DNA from: UBA7916 sp036121365
Lineage (GTDB): Bacteria; Pseudomonadota; Gammaproteobacteria; Comchoanobacterales; Comchoanobacteraceae
DNA length: 43,369 nucleotides
Reading direction: 5' to 3'
Assembly (NCBI GenBank): GCA_036121365.1
Contig: JAZAFR010000024.1
Coordinates: forward strand, 1 to 43,369
Shown here: positions 28,301-37,222 of the stretch, in pieces
Layout: the number at the start of each line of letters is the position of its first letter
Numbering within the stretch: the first letter of the stretch is position 1
Notes under the pieces: model-generated
Seen by the model: only the letters and a program-made list of their open reading frames with translations
Told to the model about the DNA's origin: nothing
The model's database searches: none
Program-made: the position numbers and the translations under genes

Positions 28301-28644
28301 TCTTGTTAAACGCCTACAGCTTAATCTACAAATTACCCAATAGCATATCGAGTTGGATTGGGATACAGGTATCCAACTCTAAAGAAGAAGAGATAGTTCA
28401 GCAGTTATCGGGTGAAATCAATAATCTAACAGGACAGTTGACAAGTGCGAGCAATCAGGTTTCAGCAAAACAGGGAGAAGCAAGTCAAGCCGGCGGCGGT
28501 ATGGATTCATTTAGCCAGTATGAAAAAGGTAAGAAGCAATACAAGGGTGATATGAGTAAAGGTGAGCAGACTAGAGCAAGAGGTGGGGGCAATATGGGTA
28601 ATATGGTTGGGGTCAAGGGGAAAGGCAAGTCAGATGACAAATAA
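25303..28644 (+). CDS. DotA/TraY-type protein, copy 2
   Basis: 1113 residues from ATG 25303; ATG 25294 is an alternative three codons earlier. I prefer 25303 because it overlaps the 42-codon ORF stop as ATGA and has GGGGA just before it. A signal peptide (ends HQTGLAES) is followed by membrane segments at about 95-125 and 140-185 containing LPMSSGYSVLQMLI, where copy 1 has LPSFSGYSAIQVMV. A Ser/Thr/Asn-rich periplasmic region spans about 190-590. Several membrane segments from about 600 to 1030 carry MANPEGHSPLLGKAEKA near 895, equivalent to the HPEG motif of DotA (His changed to Asn before PEG). The C-terminus is charged and Gly-rich (about 90 residues). Overall it matches copy 1 in layout but is strongly diverged. 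Its stop overlaps the next start by 11 bp. Confidence 0.9.
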   Translation: MKRVNCTNYTSILIVFVFIFMHQTGLAESCSTPSTYVDRLLATFNIDSDTFSSLFYTAGSDYSLTLLSSISGTMNSLSCLSGSSPYAVIGREVVDIFTRGMFSIALIIFTYTTIIGTIYTTAEGEFMGRKMQTYFVLFRSITAMGLYLPMSSGYSVLQMLITNIVISSVMLANMAWYTTVAIIVGTLKGPLGIALLSSVSEQFSADQVVVDAQKDAINYVSQQTKTYLNAGKVTDLVTGDALIMGQFTQVLCLYDKYATANSDGSGISNAYTQLNNKISSTMVDSSNYYTIDLDNLDDAEDSIYKNKSPSCGKIQFSVTSSDYSGPASTLIKNLLMTLNATATQLYQTYSDKGSNAAAIAGLDSTVYANSLINASSSLVSNEIQTYQTQSAMNSSNVDDTTWIDNLVDGGWAMAANNYYHFTSQIYSQASNATSTNINYANYLYVTPIGYTDVNTIDNSSGFCKDANNSPSSTLCGYVIGNGDLATAVSAALSSSTTTTDPSSSSDNTMFECAEDITQCANIKQYLMAKETVNGNTSVTAKDYVQVFYKGWKSQIDDLNDIKTFAQIESMNRLCNVPFASSSLNECKDDGLFMSPATAAVVYPTTIAAAASAITFLPRIVSPVFFTPFLVLTGSAFYDTFTDAAEIADDPSKLYPKPMAFSVQSFTYFTVKAWYDVFSSNQGYLFMFPVQAMSAFGFRILLYTVSFIWNVGTGTFTANISMTLDMVVRQVLIDASILLAQWYAKVPQDYGWWWMDVLFDAPGVFLLWEEAVMDTKLPLVLPFPIIIPLPFFLLIVNYIIGPILIGVGWVVQVVTILGTLFDLFNPAMMILQINNYITSQWNPVYFAISVPLISFATLFAFFLPMYPTVIYTLSVITWLTQYVETLLAMPIILLGMANPEGHSPLLGKAEKAIMLLALLFVRPVGIVMGFIFGNLIASISTYMFFQIVIPILDLQIGQWAKGYAMLTTVGNQPFIKSNDPTIVAIMTMIALIMFTMVYYYILLNAYSLIYKLPNSISSWIGIQVSNSKEEEIVQQLSGEINNLTGQLTSASNQVSAKQGEASQAGGGMDSFSQYEKGKKQYKGDMSKGEQTRARGGGNMGNMVGVKGKGKSDDK

Positions 28645-31600
28645 AAAACTCATTCAATCATTATCAACCTCATTAAGAAAGCTAAGTAGAGTGTGGATAG
28701 GGTTATTGCTTTGCATTTGCATGGTGGGAGTAAAAGCAGAAACTCTCGCGGAGAACAACACATTTTCTTTACATACAGATGCTATAATAGGTGGAGAAGG
28801 CACATGTAGCAGTGCAAACATATATCAAACGGCCATCAACAAAGGATGGACATATTCGGGTTTTTTATACACAGCATTTTTGACATCTACGGAGGAATAT
28901 AATGCCGTTCATACCAACAGTACAATGACCTCCGATGATATAGAAAATATAAACAAGAGTGATTTATTCACGTTATCTGGATGCGACTATAGCTACTGTA
29001 TGTTACAAAATATTTTTGGCGAGATGCCTGGTTTATTTTACGCATCGGGATCTCCCACATGCAGCAACACAGATCCAACCACAGGCATACCTGGCAATAT
29101 CGGGAGCGCACAAACAGTCAGTAATTTAATGCGAATTTTTAATATTGGTCTATTTTCAGTTGTCTGTTTAATGGTTGGATATGGTCTGATTGGTAAGGGC
29201 ATCCTGATTGGTGGGTTTGAAGGAGACATGTTACAAAAGAATTTCACCATGATGACTTTTACTCGAATTACAGTAGCGGTTGGTACCATAGTGCCGATGC
29301 CAGGGATAGGATATTCAGCCATGCAGGCATTCATCATGTATGTGGTATTATTAGGAGTGGGGTTTGCAGATTCAACATTTCGAACTGGGATGTATTATTT
29401 TTTAAACCAGGGGTATGTATTTAGTTTCTCATCTGCCAGTACAAGCCCAAATCCATCTGAAGGAAATGACTATACAGTGGCCAACGTTCAAAGTTTATTC
29501 AACACATCCTCATCACCTTCCGGGGTGAAGTATGCAAGCATCATGAAAAAAATGGCTTGTGGGTATTATCTCGTAATGCAAGATAAAATTAAGAACTTTT
29601 CAGATTATGATACCAGCATACCGTATAATGCAATAACCAGTCTTTTTTCTTCGTCACAGGCAGTTACTTTAGAAGAGGTAATCAACATCGATATTTCAGG
29701 TGGGGCAACAACAATATCATTTGGAAATTATTCCGGTTCAAACAGCGATAATAGCTGTGGAGCTATTGTATGGAGTGGCGGCCAAGTTTTAGATACAAAT
29801 TCTGACACATATAAAGTGCTACAAACTTTGTTTAACAACACTGGAAGTGCTTTATATGGTAGTAAAAATTTTTTCATAACTGGCAATAACGTATTATCAG
29901 AAACTGAACAATATTATCAATGTCTACAGGGAAATAACATAATGTATGAAGGTTTGATGCGAGGCTATCAATCAGTGTCAGGGGTTATGAAATACAGACC
30001 AGAAGGCATTATATGCCAATATGACAAGTCTCTTCAGGATGCTCGAGTTAAAACCATAGCAGGTTTTGTTGACCAGACAAGCCCAGAAGGGATTTCGAAA
30101 AAGATTGCACTGACTGCAAGTTGTAGTCAAGATTGTCTTCCCGGGTACACAGCAAGTTTAATTGATCAAATAGGTGCGAACATTCCTGGCATCAGTAGTA
30201 GCAGCACATTTGATACAATCGATACATATAGTTTTGGAAATACAGCTGACTCTAACATGACTGATCCAACAGATTGGATCATAGATACGGGTAACAGCCA
30301 GTTTAATCAAAAGTATATCAGTGATTTGCTACTTTTAGCTCAAACTTATAAGGTGATGGAGTGGGCACTACAGGAGAAAACCAGTGTCAGTGGAATCTAT
30401 GCAGGAGTATTAAATCAAGACAGTCAAGTGGACAATGCAACAGGTACAGGGGCTGTATCTTCAGGAATGAATGAAACAAGTTTAAATCTGTTGACCCAGA
30501 GTATGTTAGCACCATTTTTTGGAGACAATGCGGTCGACTTCGTTTATTTTCCAGGGAAGATGTTAACTTGGGAAAATCTTGCCGTTTCTGCAAACAACTT
30601 GACAACTTCTATCATGATGATTTTACAAAGATTGGTAGGTGTATACTATTATCCATCAGGAAAAACGTTAGATAAAGACTGGTATACAAGCCAAACTGAC
30701 AATAATAGTCCCTCAATCAACACAGGATGTCAAAGCACTTACAAGAGTAATTGTATGGGCAATCAAATTGATCAGTGCTTCAGTGCACTGAGTGATGCAG
30801 GCTGCCTAATGAATGGAAGAGGACTCCTTGGAAGTATTGCATTAATGTACAACGCCAATGCAAGTGATACCACAGCTCAAAACTATAATCCAATCGGAGA
30901 CTACGTTGATATTGGACGGACTATTTTGACAGCATCAACTTATTATTTGTTTGAAAATAACAAAGCCATATTTAAACTTTATGCAGAATTGATGGGAGTA
31001 GCAAGTGGGGCCGAGATCCCACTGATGACTGCAGGGTCGGCTGCTCAGTTAACTACGTCAAGATTCATCCCGCCGTGGTGTACTCGTGCATGTAGACATT
31101 TGATGGCCACCGTTGTAGAGGAAGTTCCACGGATGTTCATAAGTGTTTTTGTTAATATTGATCTAGATAGAATAGATTTTTACAGTAATATAGGCAGCGC
31201 ATTTATGTTTATATTCGTACCTTATGGTGCAATTCTGGCAATTTTATTGCCGCTTTACCCAACAATAATTTTTATCGTAGGCATATTCGGATGGATAGTA
31301 TCTGTTGTTGAAGCTTTAATTGCAGGGCCTATGGTAGCAATTGGTTTGTGCCATCCTGAGGGGAGTGATTTTCTGGGTAAAGCAGAAATGGGTATGGGTA
31401 TTTTATTTCAGACTTTTTTAAGACCAGTATTAATAGTTTTTGGTATATTTCTTTCAGTTTCTATTATTAATCTAAGTTTTCTAACGTTCAATGTTGCTTA
31501 TGCAACTCAGTATGCAAATATTGCAGGAGGAAATGACTCAACTCTTGGTAGTGCAATTCATGAGTTTCATTCCAACTGGCAATGCGTACTTGCCATCATA

Positions 31601-32479
31601 TTGGCATTGGCAATGATCTATGCATACACAGCGTGGCAAATACTATCATTTTGCTGTATTAAAATGATCAGCATGAGCAATGCGATATTGAGCTGGGTAT
31701 CATCAGGCAGTGATAGTAACTTTACAGAAACAATTGATATTATGGCAGAAACTAAGAGTAAGCTTGAGGGAGACGCTGGCGCCATTGCTGCAAAAGCAGA
31801 TATCTCAAAAGCTGTAAACAGGCTTGGTGGAGATTTTGTAGAGGGAGGTGTGTCCACAGTGAGAGCAACAAAACAAGCGATCGATGAATCTAGGAGTATG
31901 AGAGATGAAGAGAGACAAGGCAATTTCTGGAAAGATCGATTCAAAGGTGGCTTTAGTAAAGGCTTGAAAAAAACATATAGAGATGCGAAAGAATCCGCCA
32001 GAGGATTATTTGGAGCGCGTGAAAATTTCAACAGAGCATTAAACATTGCAAGATCCAAGCCATCAACACCATTTACGCCAGGAGTAAAGGATAATGGACG
32101 TTACGAAAGATTTACGAGTAAAGTAAATCAGGAAAGGCAGCAGATTGCGCAACGGGCATTAGACAACCACAATGTAGCCCCCTCAAGTAGTACGGTAAGG
32201 GAGCTTCAAAGATTAGGATTTAAAGTTACACCACAAAGGATTAATTTAGGCGCAGGAGTATCAATTCCTCACCCATTTAAAATCCAACCAGTAGGTATGG
32301 ATGATCTCAACGTCAATAGGGTTCCAATTTCAACTACAAGGCTTCAGCAGATCAGTGAAGAAACAAAAACACCGCCGGTATCCCCAACTGTACCACCAAC
32401 AGCACCCCCAACTGTACCGCCACCGGCGCCACCTCCCTCAACCCCTCCCACAGCAGCTGATCCTGATCATTCAGAATGA
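28634..32479 (+). CDS. DotA/TraY-type protein, copy 3, with long proline-rich tail
   Basis: 1281 residues from ATG 28634. This start gives a signal peptide (RVWIGLLLCICMVGVKAE) and an 11-bp overlap with copy 2; the frame also extends upstream to 28562, but that part has no signal character. Membrane segments at about 155-190 and 200-245 hold PMPGIGYSAMQAFI, matching SGYSxxQ of the other copies. A Cys-containing periplasmic region spans about 265-760. The membrane bundle has CHPEGSDFLGKAEMG near 905 and ends near 1020. A cytoplasmic tail of about 260 residues follows, helical and Lys/Arg-rich, and finishes with a run of PTVPP/PPxAPP-type repeats before the stop. Such a tail is longer than in L. 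pneumophila DotA. Confidence 0.9.
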   Translation: MTNKKLIQSLSTSLRKLSRVWIGLLLCICMVGVKAETLAENNTFSLHTDAIIGGEGTCSSANIYQTAINKGWTYSGFLYTAFLTSTEEYNAVHTNSTMTSDDIENINKSDLFTLSGCDYSYCMLQNIFGEMPGLFYASGSPTCSNTDPTTGIPGNIGSAQTVSNLMRIFNIGLFSVVCLMVGYGLIGKGILIGGFEGDMLQKNFTMMTFTRITVAVGTIVPMPGIGYSAMQAFIMYVVLLGVGFADSTFRTGMYYFLNQGYVFSFSSASTSPNPSEGNDYTVANVQSLFNTSSSPSGVKYASIMKKMACGYYLVMQDKIKNFSDYDTSIPYNAITSLFSSSQAVTLEEVINIDISGGATTISFGNYSGSNSDNSCGAIVWSGGQVLDTNSDTYKVLQTLFNNTGSALYGSKNFFITGNNVLSETEQYYQCLQGNNIMYEGLMRGYQSVSGVMKYRPEGIICQYDKSLQDARVKTIAGFVDQTSPEGISKKIALTASCSQDCLPGYTASLIDQIGANIPGISSSSTFDTIDTYSFGNTADSNMTDPTDWIIDTGNSQFNQKYISDLLLLAQTYKVMEWALQEKTSVSGIYAGVLNQDSQVDNATGTGAVSSGMNETSLNLLTQSMLAPFFGDNAVDFVYFPGKMLTWENLAVSANNLTTSIMMILQRLVGVYYYPSGKTLDKDWYTSQTDNNSPSINTGCQSTYKSNCMGNQIDQCFSALSDAGCLMNGRGLLGSIALMYNANASDTTAQNYNPIGDYVDIGRTILTASTYYLFENNKAIFKLYAELMGVASGAEIPLMTAGSAAQLTTSRFIPPWCTRACRHLMATVVEEVPRMFISVFVNIDLDRIDFYSNIGSAFMFIFVPYGAILAILLPLYPTIIFIVGIFGWIVSVVEALIAGPMVAIGLCHPEGSDFLGKAEMGMGILFQTFLRPVLIVFGIFLSVSIINLSFLTFNVAYATQYANIAGGNDSTLGSAIHEFHSNWQCVLAIILALAMIYAYTAWQILSFCCIKMISMSNAILSWVSSGSDSNFTETIDIMAETKSKLEGDAGAIAAKADISKAVNRLGGDFVEGGVSTVRATKQAIDESRSMRDEERQGNFWKDRFKGGFSKGLKKTYRDAKESARGLFGARENFNRALNIARSKPSTPFTPGVKDNGRYERFTSKVNQERQQIAQRALDNHNVAPSSSTVRELQRLGFKVTPQRINLGAGVSIPHPFKIQPVGMDDLNVNRVPISTTRLQQISEETKTPPVSPTVPPTAPPTVPPPAPPPSTPPTAADPDHSE

Positions 32480-32698
32480 TTTACTCAATTGGGTAGCAAT
32501 ACGATACAATAAAGATAACACATTCAGACGCTTAGGTCTGATACAATAAACTATTTCGTGTTATTATAATACCATTGAGCATCTGAATACTGAGAGGTAT
32601 CACTTCAGACAGACCATCAGCCTCTAACAAACTCTTTGTTTTCGGAAATAATCGGACAAAAAATGACAAGATTGTATGAGATGCTCAAAACTAGATTG

Positions 32699-33850
32699 TT
32701 AAGAGGCTTTAGCTTTGTAGTCTGCATCCTGTCCTTCAGAGTAGCGTTTGATATGATTTAGGGTTTCATCAGAAATAATGCCATCTTTGTGCTTAGCAAG
32801 TGCATCATGATACATGGTTTGTCCTTTTTCTTTAACGATCTGCCTAACTCTAATGCTCACATCATCAGGGGGAAGTACGGATAATTGGTTACGCAAGCAT
32901 TGATCAAAAATAAGATATTCGCGAAGTGGAGTTCTTTTTTTATCAACAGTCGGTACCAACTGCTGCCAAATAATGAGACGCATTGTTTCAACAATATCTA
33001 AAATTTTACTATTTCTTTCTTCTTCAGGAAAGCTATTAACTAGACGTCTAACTGTTTCAGCAACCCCGTTACTGTGGACAGTGGTATAGACTGGGTGTCC
33101 TGTCAGAGATGCTTCCAGCAAGGCGTCTATCGTAACTGTATCACGACACTCACCGACAAGAATCAAACGAGGCTTACGTCTAAGAGCATTACGAACCCCT
33201 GCGTCAAAAGAGGGAATATGACGAGGGATTTCACTTTGGCTAACGATGCAGGAGGTTTTAACAATACTATCATAGACAAATTCAATTGGAGATTCATAGG
33301 TCAATATTTTTCTATTACAATTGGGGTGTTCAGCAAAATTACGGATGATAGATGCCAATAATGTGCTTTTACCTGAGCCAGTTGCACCGGTAACATAAAC
33401 AGCACCTGAGTCAGGGGCCAGGTTATCAGTGATATCTGATGGTAGATGCATATCAGAAAGCAGTGGTGGCGTTGTTGGGATGGCTCTAAGCGTTATTTGA
33501 ATGCCCGTGTAGCCTTCTACTAGACATGCCGTTGCATTAACACGGAAACGATAACGTTCTACTCTATTGGGCCTAAATTCATAGTAAGTATCTAGATCTG
33601 TACCGGAAGCCAACTGAGTTGTACCATTAGGTCCATAGATGCTATTGAGCAGAAATGAGACTTCTGTTTTCGACAATTTTCGGCGTGTAGTTTGGTGAAG
33701 AATACCATATATTTCTGCATAAATCTTCTCATCTGTTTGCAGTGTGATGTCCGACGCATCATTTTTGACAAGAAAGGCCAAATGTCTATTTAAGTCATCA
33801 GGACCAATTCTATCTCTTGGTTCGTCTATCATTAAATAAGATTCAGTCAT
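32699..33850 (-). CDS. dotB: Dot/Icm ATPase DotB
   Basis: 383 residues from ATG 33850 (a TTG at 33877 adds nine). DotB is the PilT-like hexameric ATPase that docks on the inner-membrane face of the Dot/Icm machine. Motifs are ASDITLQTDEKIYAEIYG (32-49), the arginine-rich EFRPNRVERYRFRVNATACL (91-110), Walker A GATGSGKST (155-163), the acidic GECRD Walker B region, and the His box TGHPVYTTVH. It is very close to L. pneumophila DotB over the full length. I prefer the inner start because a TATACT hexamer at 33879-33884 would place transcription after the TTG. It converges with the third dotA gene and lies 380 bp from dotC. Confidence 0.96.
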   Translation of the reverse strand: MTESYLMIDEPRDRIGPDDLNRHLAFLVKNDASDITLQTDEKIYAEIYGILHQTTRRKLSKTEVSFLLNSIYGPNGTTQLASGTDLDTYYEFRPNRVERYRFRVNATACLVEGYTGIQITLRAIPTTPPLLSDMHLPSDITDNLAPDSGAVYVTGATGSGKSTLLASIIRNFAEHPNCNRKILTYESPIEFVYDSIVKTSCIVSQSEIPRHIPSFDAGVRNALRRKPRLILVGECRDTVTIDALLEASLTGHPVYTTVHSNGVAETVRRLVNSFPEEERNSKILDIVETMRLIIWQQLVPTVDKKRTPLREYLIFDQCLRNQLSVLPPDDVSIRVRQIVKEKGQTMYHDALAKHKDGIISDETLNHIKRYSEGQDADYKAKAS

Positions 33851-34230
33851 AAGCAAGCTCGATATTTCATTAAACAACAGTATAGACTAGTTATCTAAAA
33901 AAAACACAATTTATATAAAATTTTAATTGAGAGACACTACAGTATAAAAATATAGCGAATAAGCGACATCATGATAGGATATGAGGAGAAAAGTGTTAAG
34001 GTTTTTATCCAAGTCTACTCATTCGATGCTGGATGTCCAGCAAACAAAGCTCTGGTAAATCATCGTTTTAAGAATATAAAAAAGTGGAAGTAATCATAAC
34101 TAAAATCGGACAGAAGATTTGGAAGGGTATGTTAACAAAGAAATTATACAAAGACTGATGAGTGTTAAAAGAAAATATAGTCCATCGTACACAACTGTGG
34201 ACTAAGGCATTAAGGAGCTCGTCATTCAGC
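33851..34230. other. Gap between dotC and dotB
   Basis: In L. pneumophila dotD, dotC and dotB lie close together; here about 380 bp separate dotC and dotB. It holds an inverted repeat AGTCCA/TGGACT near 34179-34203 and, on the minus strand, TATACT (33879-33884) before dotB with only a poor -35. A 40-codon plus-strand frame at 33971 has no ribosome site and looks spurious. Confidence 0.4.
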
Positions 34231-34986
34231 CTAGTCCTTAGTTGGTCGGATTGCTGGTCTCCAAGTTGAAGATTGGTGGGGTCTTAATTCAGATTCGGAA
34301 GTAATTCTAACCAATCGATCATTTAAGTACATGGATTTTCCATTCCCAGTGATACCGAGGTTGGCAATTGAAGAGTACGTTGGTGATATCATACCTTGCG
34401 TGAGAAGTTTGTGATATAGAATCATTCCCATCATATCTCGTTGCATCATACCAATATTGGCAGCAAAAATACTGCGTGCTTGCCATCTACCAATGGTCCA
34501 GCCTTCAGTTAACCCTTTATCCCAAACCTCTCTCTCTTCAGGGTTTTGGGGGAGCATTTTGTCTTGAGGTAGATCTGGCTTTTTAAAGTTCATATGCAAG
34601 TAGTTTCTCCATGTGGGTATCGCTGAAGAGAATCGTGCAGGCTTGATAATTTTGATCATACGGTCAGAGACACGTATGGTCTTTGAGTTTTCCATACTAA
34701 CGTTGTCAGTGCTTTCTTGTAGGATGGGGGGTATGACCTCATTCTTCAAAAGGATCTCTCTAAAATTAAAAGTATTATCAAGCTGGCGGCTAACTGTATC
34801 CATATGGTTGTTTATAGAGACACTTTCCCAATATAAGGCGTATTTGGTAGCATATGTAATCGCAGCTGTTTTGACGACTTCTTGACGCGCTTGTGCTTTA
34901 AATTCCTGGTCGACAGCAGAGGATCCTCCACTACATCCATAAATAAGCAAAAGAATCGGTGTTAATAAGATACGAAAACTTCTCAT
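34231..34986 (-). CDS. dotC: Dot/Icm outer-membrane lipoprotein DotC
   Basis: 251 residues. DotC, with DotD, helps place DotH in the outer membrane and is part of the core complex. The lipobox is LIYGC with the lipidated Cys at residue 18. The family signature is complete: LTEGWTIGRWQARSIFAANIGMMQRDMMGMILYHKLLTQGMISPTY (about 155-200), in the form GWxxGRxQAxxIF followed by RDxxGMxLYxxLLxxGM. It is somewhat shorter than L. pneumophila DotC (303 residues). AAGGA five bases before the ATG supports the start. It follows dotD by 11 bp. Confidence 0.94.
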   Translation of the reverse strand: MRSFRILLTPILLLIYGCSGGSSAVDQEFKAQARQEVVKTAAITYATKYALYWESVSINNHMDTVSRQLDNTFNFREILLKNEVIPPILQESTDNVSMENSKTIRVSDRMIKIIKPARFSSAIPTWRNYLHMNFKKPDLPQDKMLPQNPEEREVWDKGLTEGWTIGRWQARSIFAANIGMMQRDMMGMILYHKLLTQGMISPTYSSIANLGITGNGKSMYLNDRLVRITSESELRPHQSSTWRPAIRPTKD

Positions 34987-34997
34987 AAAATCCTTCG

Positions 34998-35519
34998 TTA
35001 TGACTTATAATAGCGTAACTCTAAGACGTTGTCCTTAGAGAGGCTAATGGCCGCCTGAGATTGAACTTTGTAGGAGATATCTCTAATGAGATCAGATACA
35101 TATACATCTTTTGCTGTGATGGATACAATGATGGGCAACGGCGGTTTATTGCCTATTGTTCGATAGTGAAGCTTTGTCGACTGTGAGATCTTTCCTAGAA
35201 GAGATTCAACAGGTCCAGTCCAATCAATGCTTACTTTACCAGCTTTAATACGGACTAAATTAGGGTCAGATTTGAAGGATTTCACCTCATAAACAGAGCG
35301 TTCTATTTGGGCAAGCTCTGCAAGAGACTGGCTAACAGAAGCTGCAGCTTCCGATAATTTATCATTGCTATCTATTTCGTCATATCGACTAGATTTGGCA
35401 GCTTGAGTCAGTGCTGTGTAAAGCTCAGGCGTGTTATCAGTAGTGCCTTCGGTGGACCCTCCAGTCGGCGTACAACCAGATAGCGAAAAAGCAAACAAGA
35501 TTATCAATATTGAATACAT
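34998..35519 (-). CDS. dotD: Dot/Icm outer-membrane lipoprotein DotD
   Basis: 173 residues from ATG 35519 (a TTG one codon earlier is the alternative). The lipobox LSGC puts the lipidated Cys at residue 16. After a Ser/Thr-rich linker and a helical part (SVSQSLAELAQIERSVYEVKS), the C-terminal secretin N-domain-like fold is seen: VSIDWTGPVESLLGKIS, YRTIGNKPPLPIIVSI, VYVSDLIRDISYKVQSQAAI. This matches L. pneumophila DotD in size and layout. It is first of the dotD-dotC pair, 83 bp after a methyltransferase-like gene. Confidence 0.92.
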   Translation of the reverse strand: MYSILIILFAFSLSGCTPTGGSTEGTTDNTPELYTALTQAAKSSRYDEIDSNDKLSEAAASVSQSLAELAQIERSVYEVKSFKSDPNLVRIKAGKVSIDWTGPVESLLGKISQSTKLHYRTIGNKPPLPIIVSITAKDVYVSDLIRDISYKVQSQAAISLSKDNVLELRYYKS

Positions 35520-35548
35520 CAAGATTTAAACCATACACGTATATATAC

Positions 35549-35577
35549 ATCTAAACTCAACGGGAGCACATTGTCAA
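35549..35577 (-). promoter_or_regulatory. Likely promoter of dotD-dotC
   Basis: On the minus strand TTGACA (complement at 35572-35577) and TTAGAT (35549-35554) are separated by 17 bp, about 25 bases before the dotD start. Confidence 0.45.
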
Positions 35578-35602
35578 GAATAGGGAAGAAAAATTTAATG
35601 CT

Positions 35603-37120
35603 TTATTGCAATAAGGAATGACAATGTTGAAGATATTTTTTTGAGTGTTCACATTCAGGGTTGTCAGAGAGAGCTGCAGTGAACAGATCTGAAGCAGAAG
35701 CATAGTCAGATTGCATAAAGTAAAAGTTGGCGTAATGATAATAGAACAGGTAGTTCTCACCATAGAAATCAGGGTAGATGTCAAGAATAGACTGACAAAA
35801 TTCAAACTGTTTTGTAATGAGTGAAAACTGGATTAGGCAGATCAGCTCTTGTTCTGATTCTTCATTGGGTGTGAAAAAAAAGTTTTCTTTAAATCGGTTC
35901 AAGGTTTTTTCAATTGGATATTCTGACAAGTCTTCAGTATTGGCAATTAAGTCATTTAAGGAGTCGTATAAAAAGACCAAAGTAGTTAAGTCGTAGTTCA
36001 AGATTGAAAAAGAGCCAAACAAATCCCACAGTGCATCGTATTGAGAGTGTCGATTAAGCAGCTTTTGACAGTAGCTGCTGGATAAGCTACTGGAATACTG
36101 TGCAGTGTTATGAGCCTCAAGTGTCAGGCTGGGGTAGTTGGTCAACTGATCTTTTGAAAGTAGGAAACAAGTACCAAACGAAGACTCACTGCCTGGAAAA
36201 AGAATTCCACTACCATTTAAGGCAATCTGCATATACTGGTGCAAAGCATAGAAGTTAACAGATGATGCATAAGCACCTGTTTGTATAATGTTGAAATTTC
36301 TGCAGTAGAACTCTGATTTTGGGCAAGTGAATCCTTTGTCTGTGATCACGAACAACACTGGGTTATCTGTATGATCATTAATCCAGTCTATGAGCTTGAT
36401 CGGGCCATCAGGCATCAACACATGGGAGGCAGAGAAAAGCAGCCTGTGCTGCTCCAGTATGTCATTATAGACTGTGCAAGTTGAGTAGGGTGGTTTTTCA
36501 GATAGGAGTGGCAAGAACTGCAAGGTAGTGTTTTTGGAGAACAAGGATTTACTTTTGCTGATTTTACAAGGGACATATTTGTCATCTTCAAGACAGAAAG
36601 GGCTTTGGTACAAGGAGTCAAAAAAGTAATTGGCCAGAAAGATCACTCGGCTAGACTTAAGCTGTGTAATATCACCAGAAAAAGAGATGTTTTGATCTCC
36701 ATTTATATATAGCTGGCAGCAGGAGAGAATGCCTGAATGTATATGGGGTTTAAGCTGGGGGTGTCTTTTCCAGAATGAGATGGTTTTATCCGAACGGTCA
36801 CAGATAATATAAGAAATACAGCTGGGACTCAATTGTAGTAAGTTGATTTGTTTGATCAGGTGTTCTAAAAAAAAGAAGGCAAACTTTCCAAGGCCTGCGC
36901 CTGCTTCAATAATTGTGAACGTTCCAGTGTACCCTTGATTTTTGCAGTCTAATAAATAATGAGAAACTGATTTTGCGAGGCGTTGAGCAATCAAGGGGTT
37001 ATTTGTGACATGAAAAGGGACTTTGTTTTGCCAGGCGTTGATATCATGGGCTATATAGAATTCAGAAATTTCATTCCAAAATTTTATATTGTCTTTTTTC
37101 CAATGCTTCAAGTCTGCCAT
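35603..37120 (-). CDS. SAM-dependent methyltransferase-like protein (MidA-like) with TPR-like C-terminus
   Basis: 505 residues. FTIIEAGAGLGKFAFFFLEHL (about 78-98) is a glycine-rich SAM-binding motif I, and SRVIFLANYFFDSL near 165 resembles the motif found in MidA/NDUFAF7-type proteins. The central part is unassigned. The last ~100 residues (about 400-500) form short helical pairs ending DLFTAALSDNPECEHSKKYLQHC, like one or two TPR units. The substrate is unknown. It lies between the acyltransferase fusion gene (102 bp upstream) and dotD (83 bp downstream) on the same strand, so it may be co-transcribed with either. It is not a known Dot/Icm gene. Confidence 0.7.
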   Translation of the reverse strand: MADLKHWKKDNIKFWNEISEFYIAHDINAWQNKVPFHVTNNPLIAQRLAKSVSHYLLDCKNQGYTGTFTIIEAGAGLGKFAFFFLEHLIKQINLLQLSPSCISYIICDRSDKTISFWKRHPQLKPHIHSGILSCCQLYINGDQNISFSGDITQLKSSRVIFLANYFFDSLYQSPFCLEDDKYVPCKISKSKSLFSKNTTLQFLPLLSEKPPYSTCTVYNDILEQHRLLFSASHVLMPDGPIKLIDWINDHTDNPVLFVITDKGFTCPKSEFYCRNFNIIQTGAYASSVNFYALHQYMQIALNGSGILFPGSESSFGTCFLLSKDQLTNYPSLTLEAHNTAQYSSSLSSSYCQKLLNRHSQYDALWDLFGSFSILNYDLTTLVFLYDSLNDLIANTEDLSEYPIEKTLNRFKENFFFTPNEESEQELICLIQFSLITKQFEFCQSILDIYPDFYGENYLFYYHYANFYFMQSDYASASDLFTAALSDNPECEHSKKYLQHCHSLLQ

Positions 37121-37222
37121 TTTTTATGGTTGTAAGTGATTCGTTACCTGCAAACAAACTAACATATTTCCATGTAAAATTCAAAGGATTCGTGTTCACT
37201 TTTGCAGAGGCAGAAAGTATTA

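Noticed and set aside
28562..28633. N-terminal extension of the third dotA gene
   Set aside because: It lies wholly inside the end of the second dotA frame and would mask the signal peptide that begins properly from ATG 28634.
32480..32698. Terminator between dotA copy 3 and dotB
   Set aside because: A short CAGAC/GTCTG inverted repeat exists near 32525-32541, but the stem is weak and there is no T-run, so I do not call it.
33971..34093. 40-codon plus-strand ORF in the dotC-dotB gap
   Set aside because: No ribosome site, no recognisable composition, and it is antisense to the direction of its neighbours.
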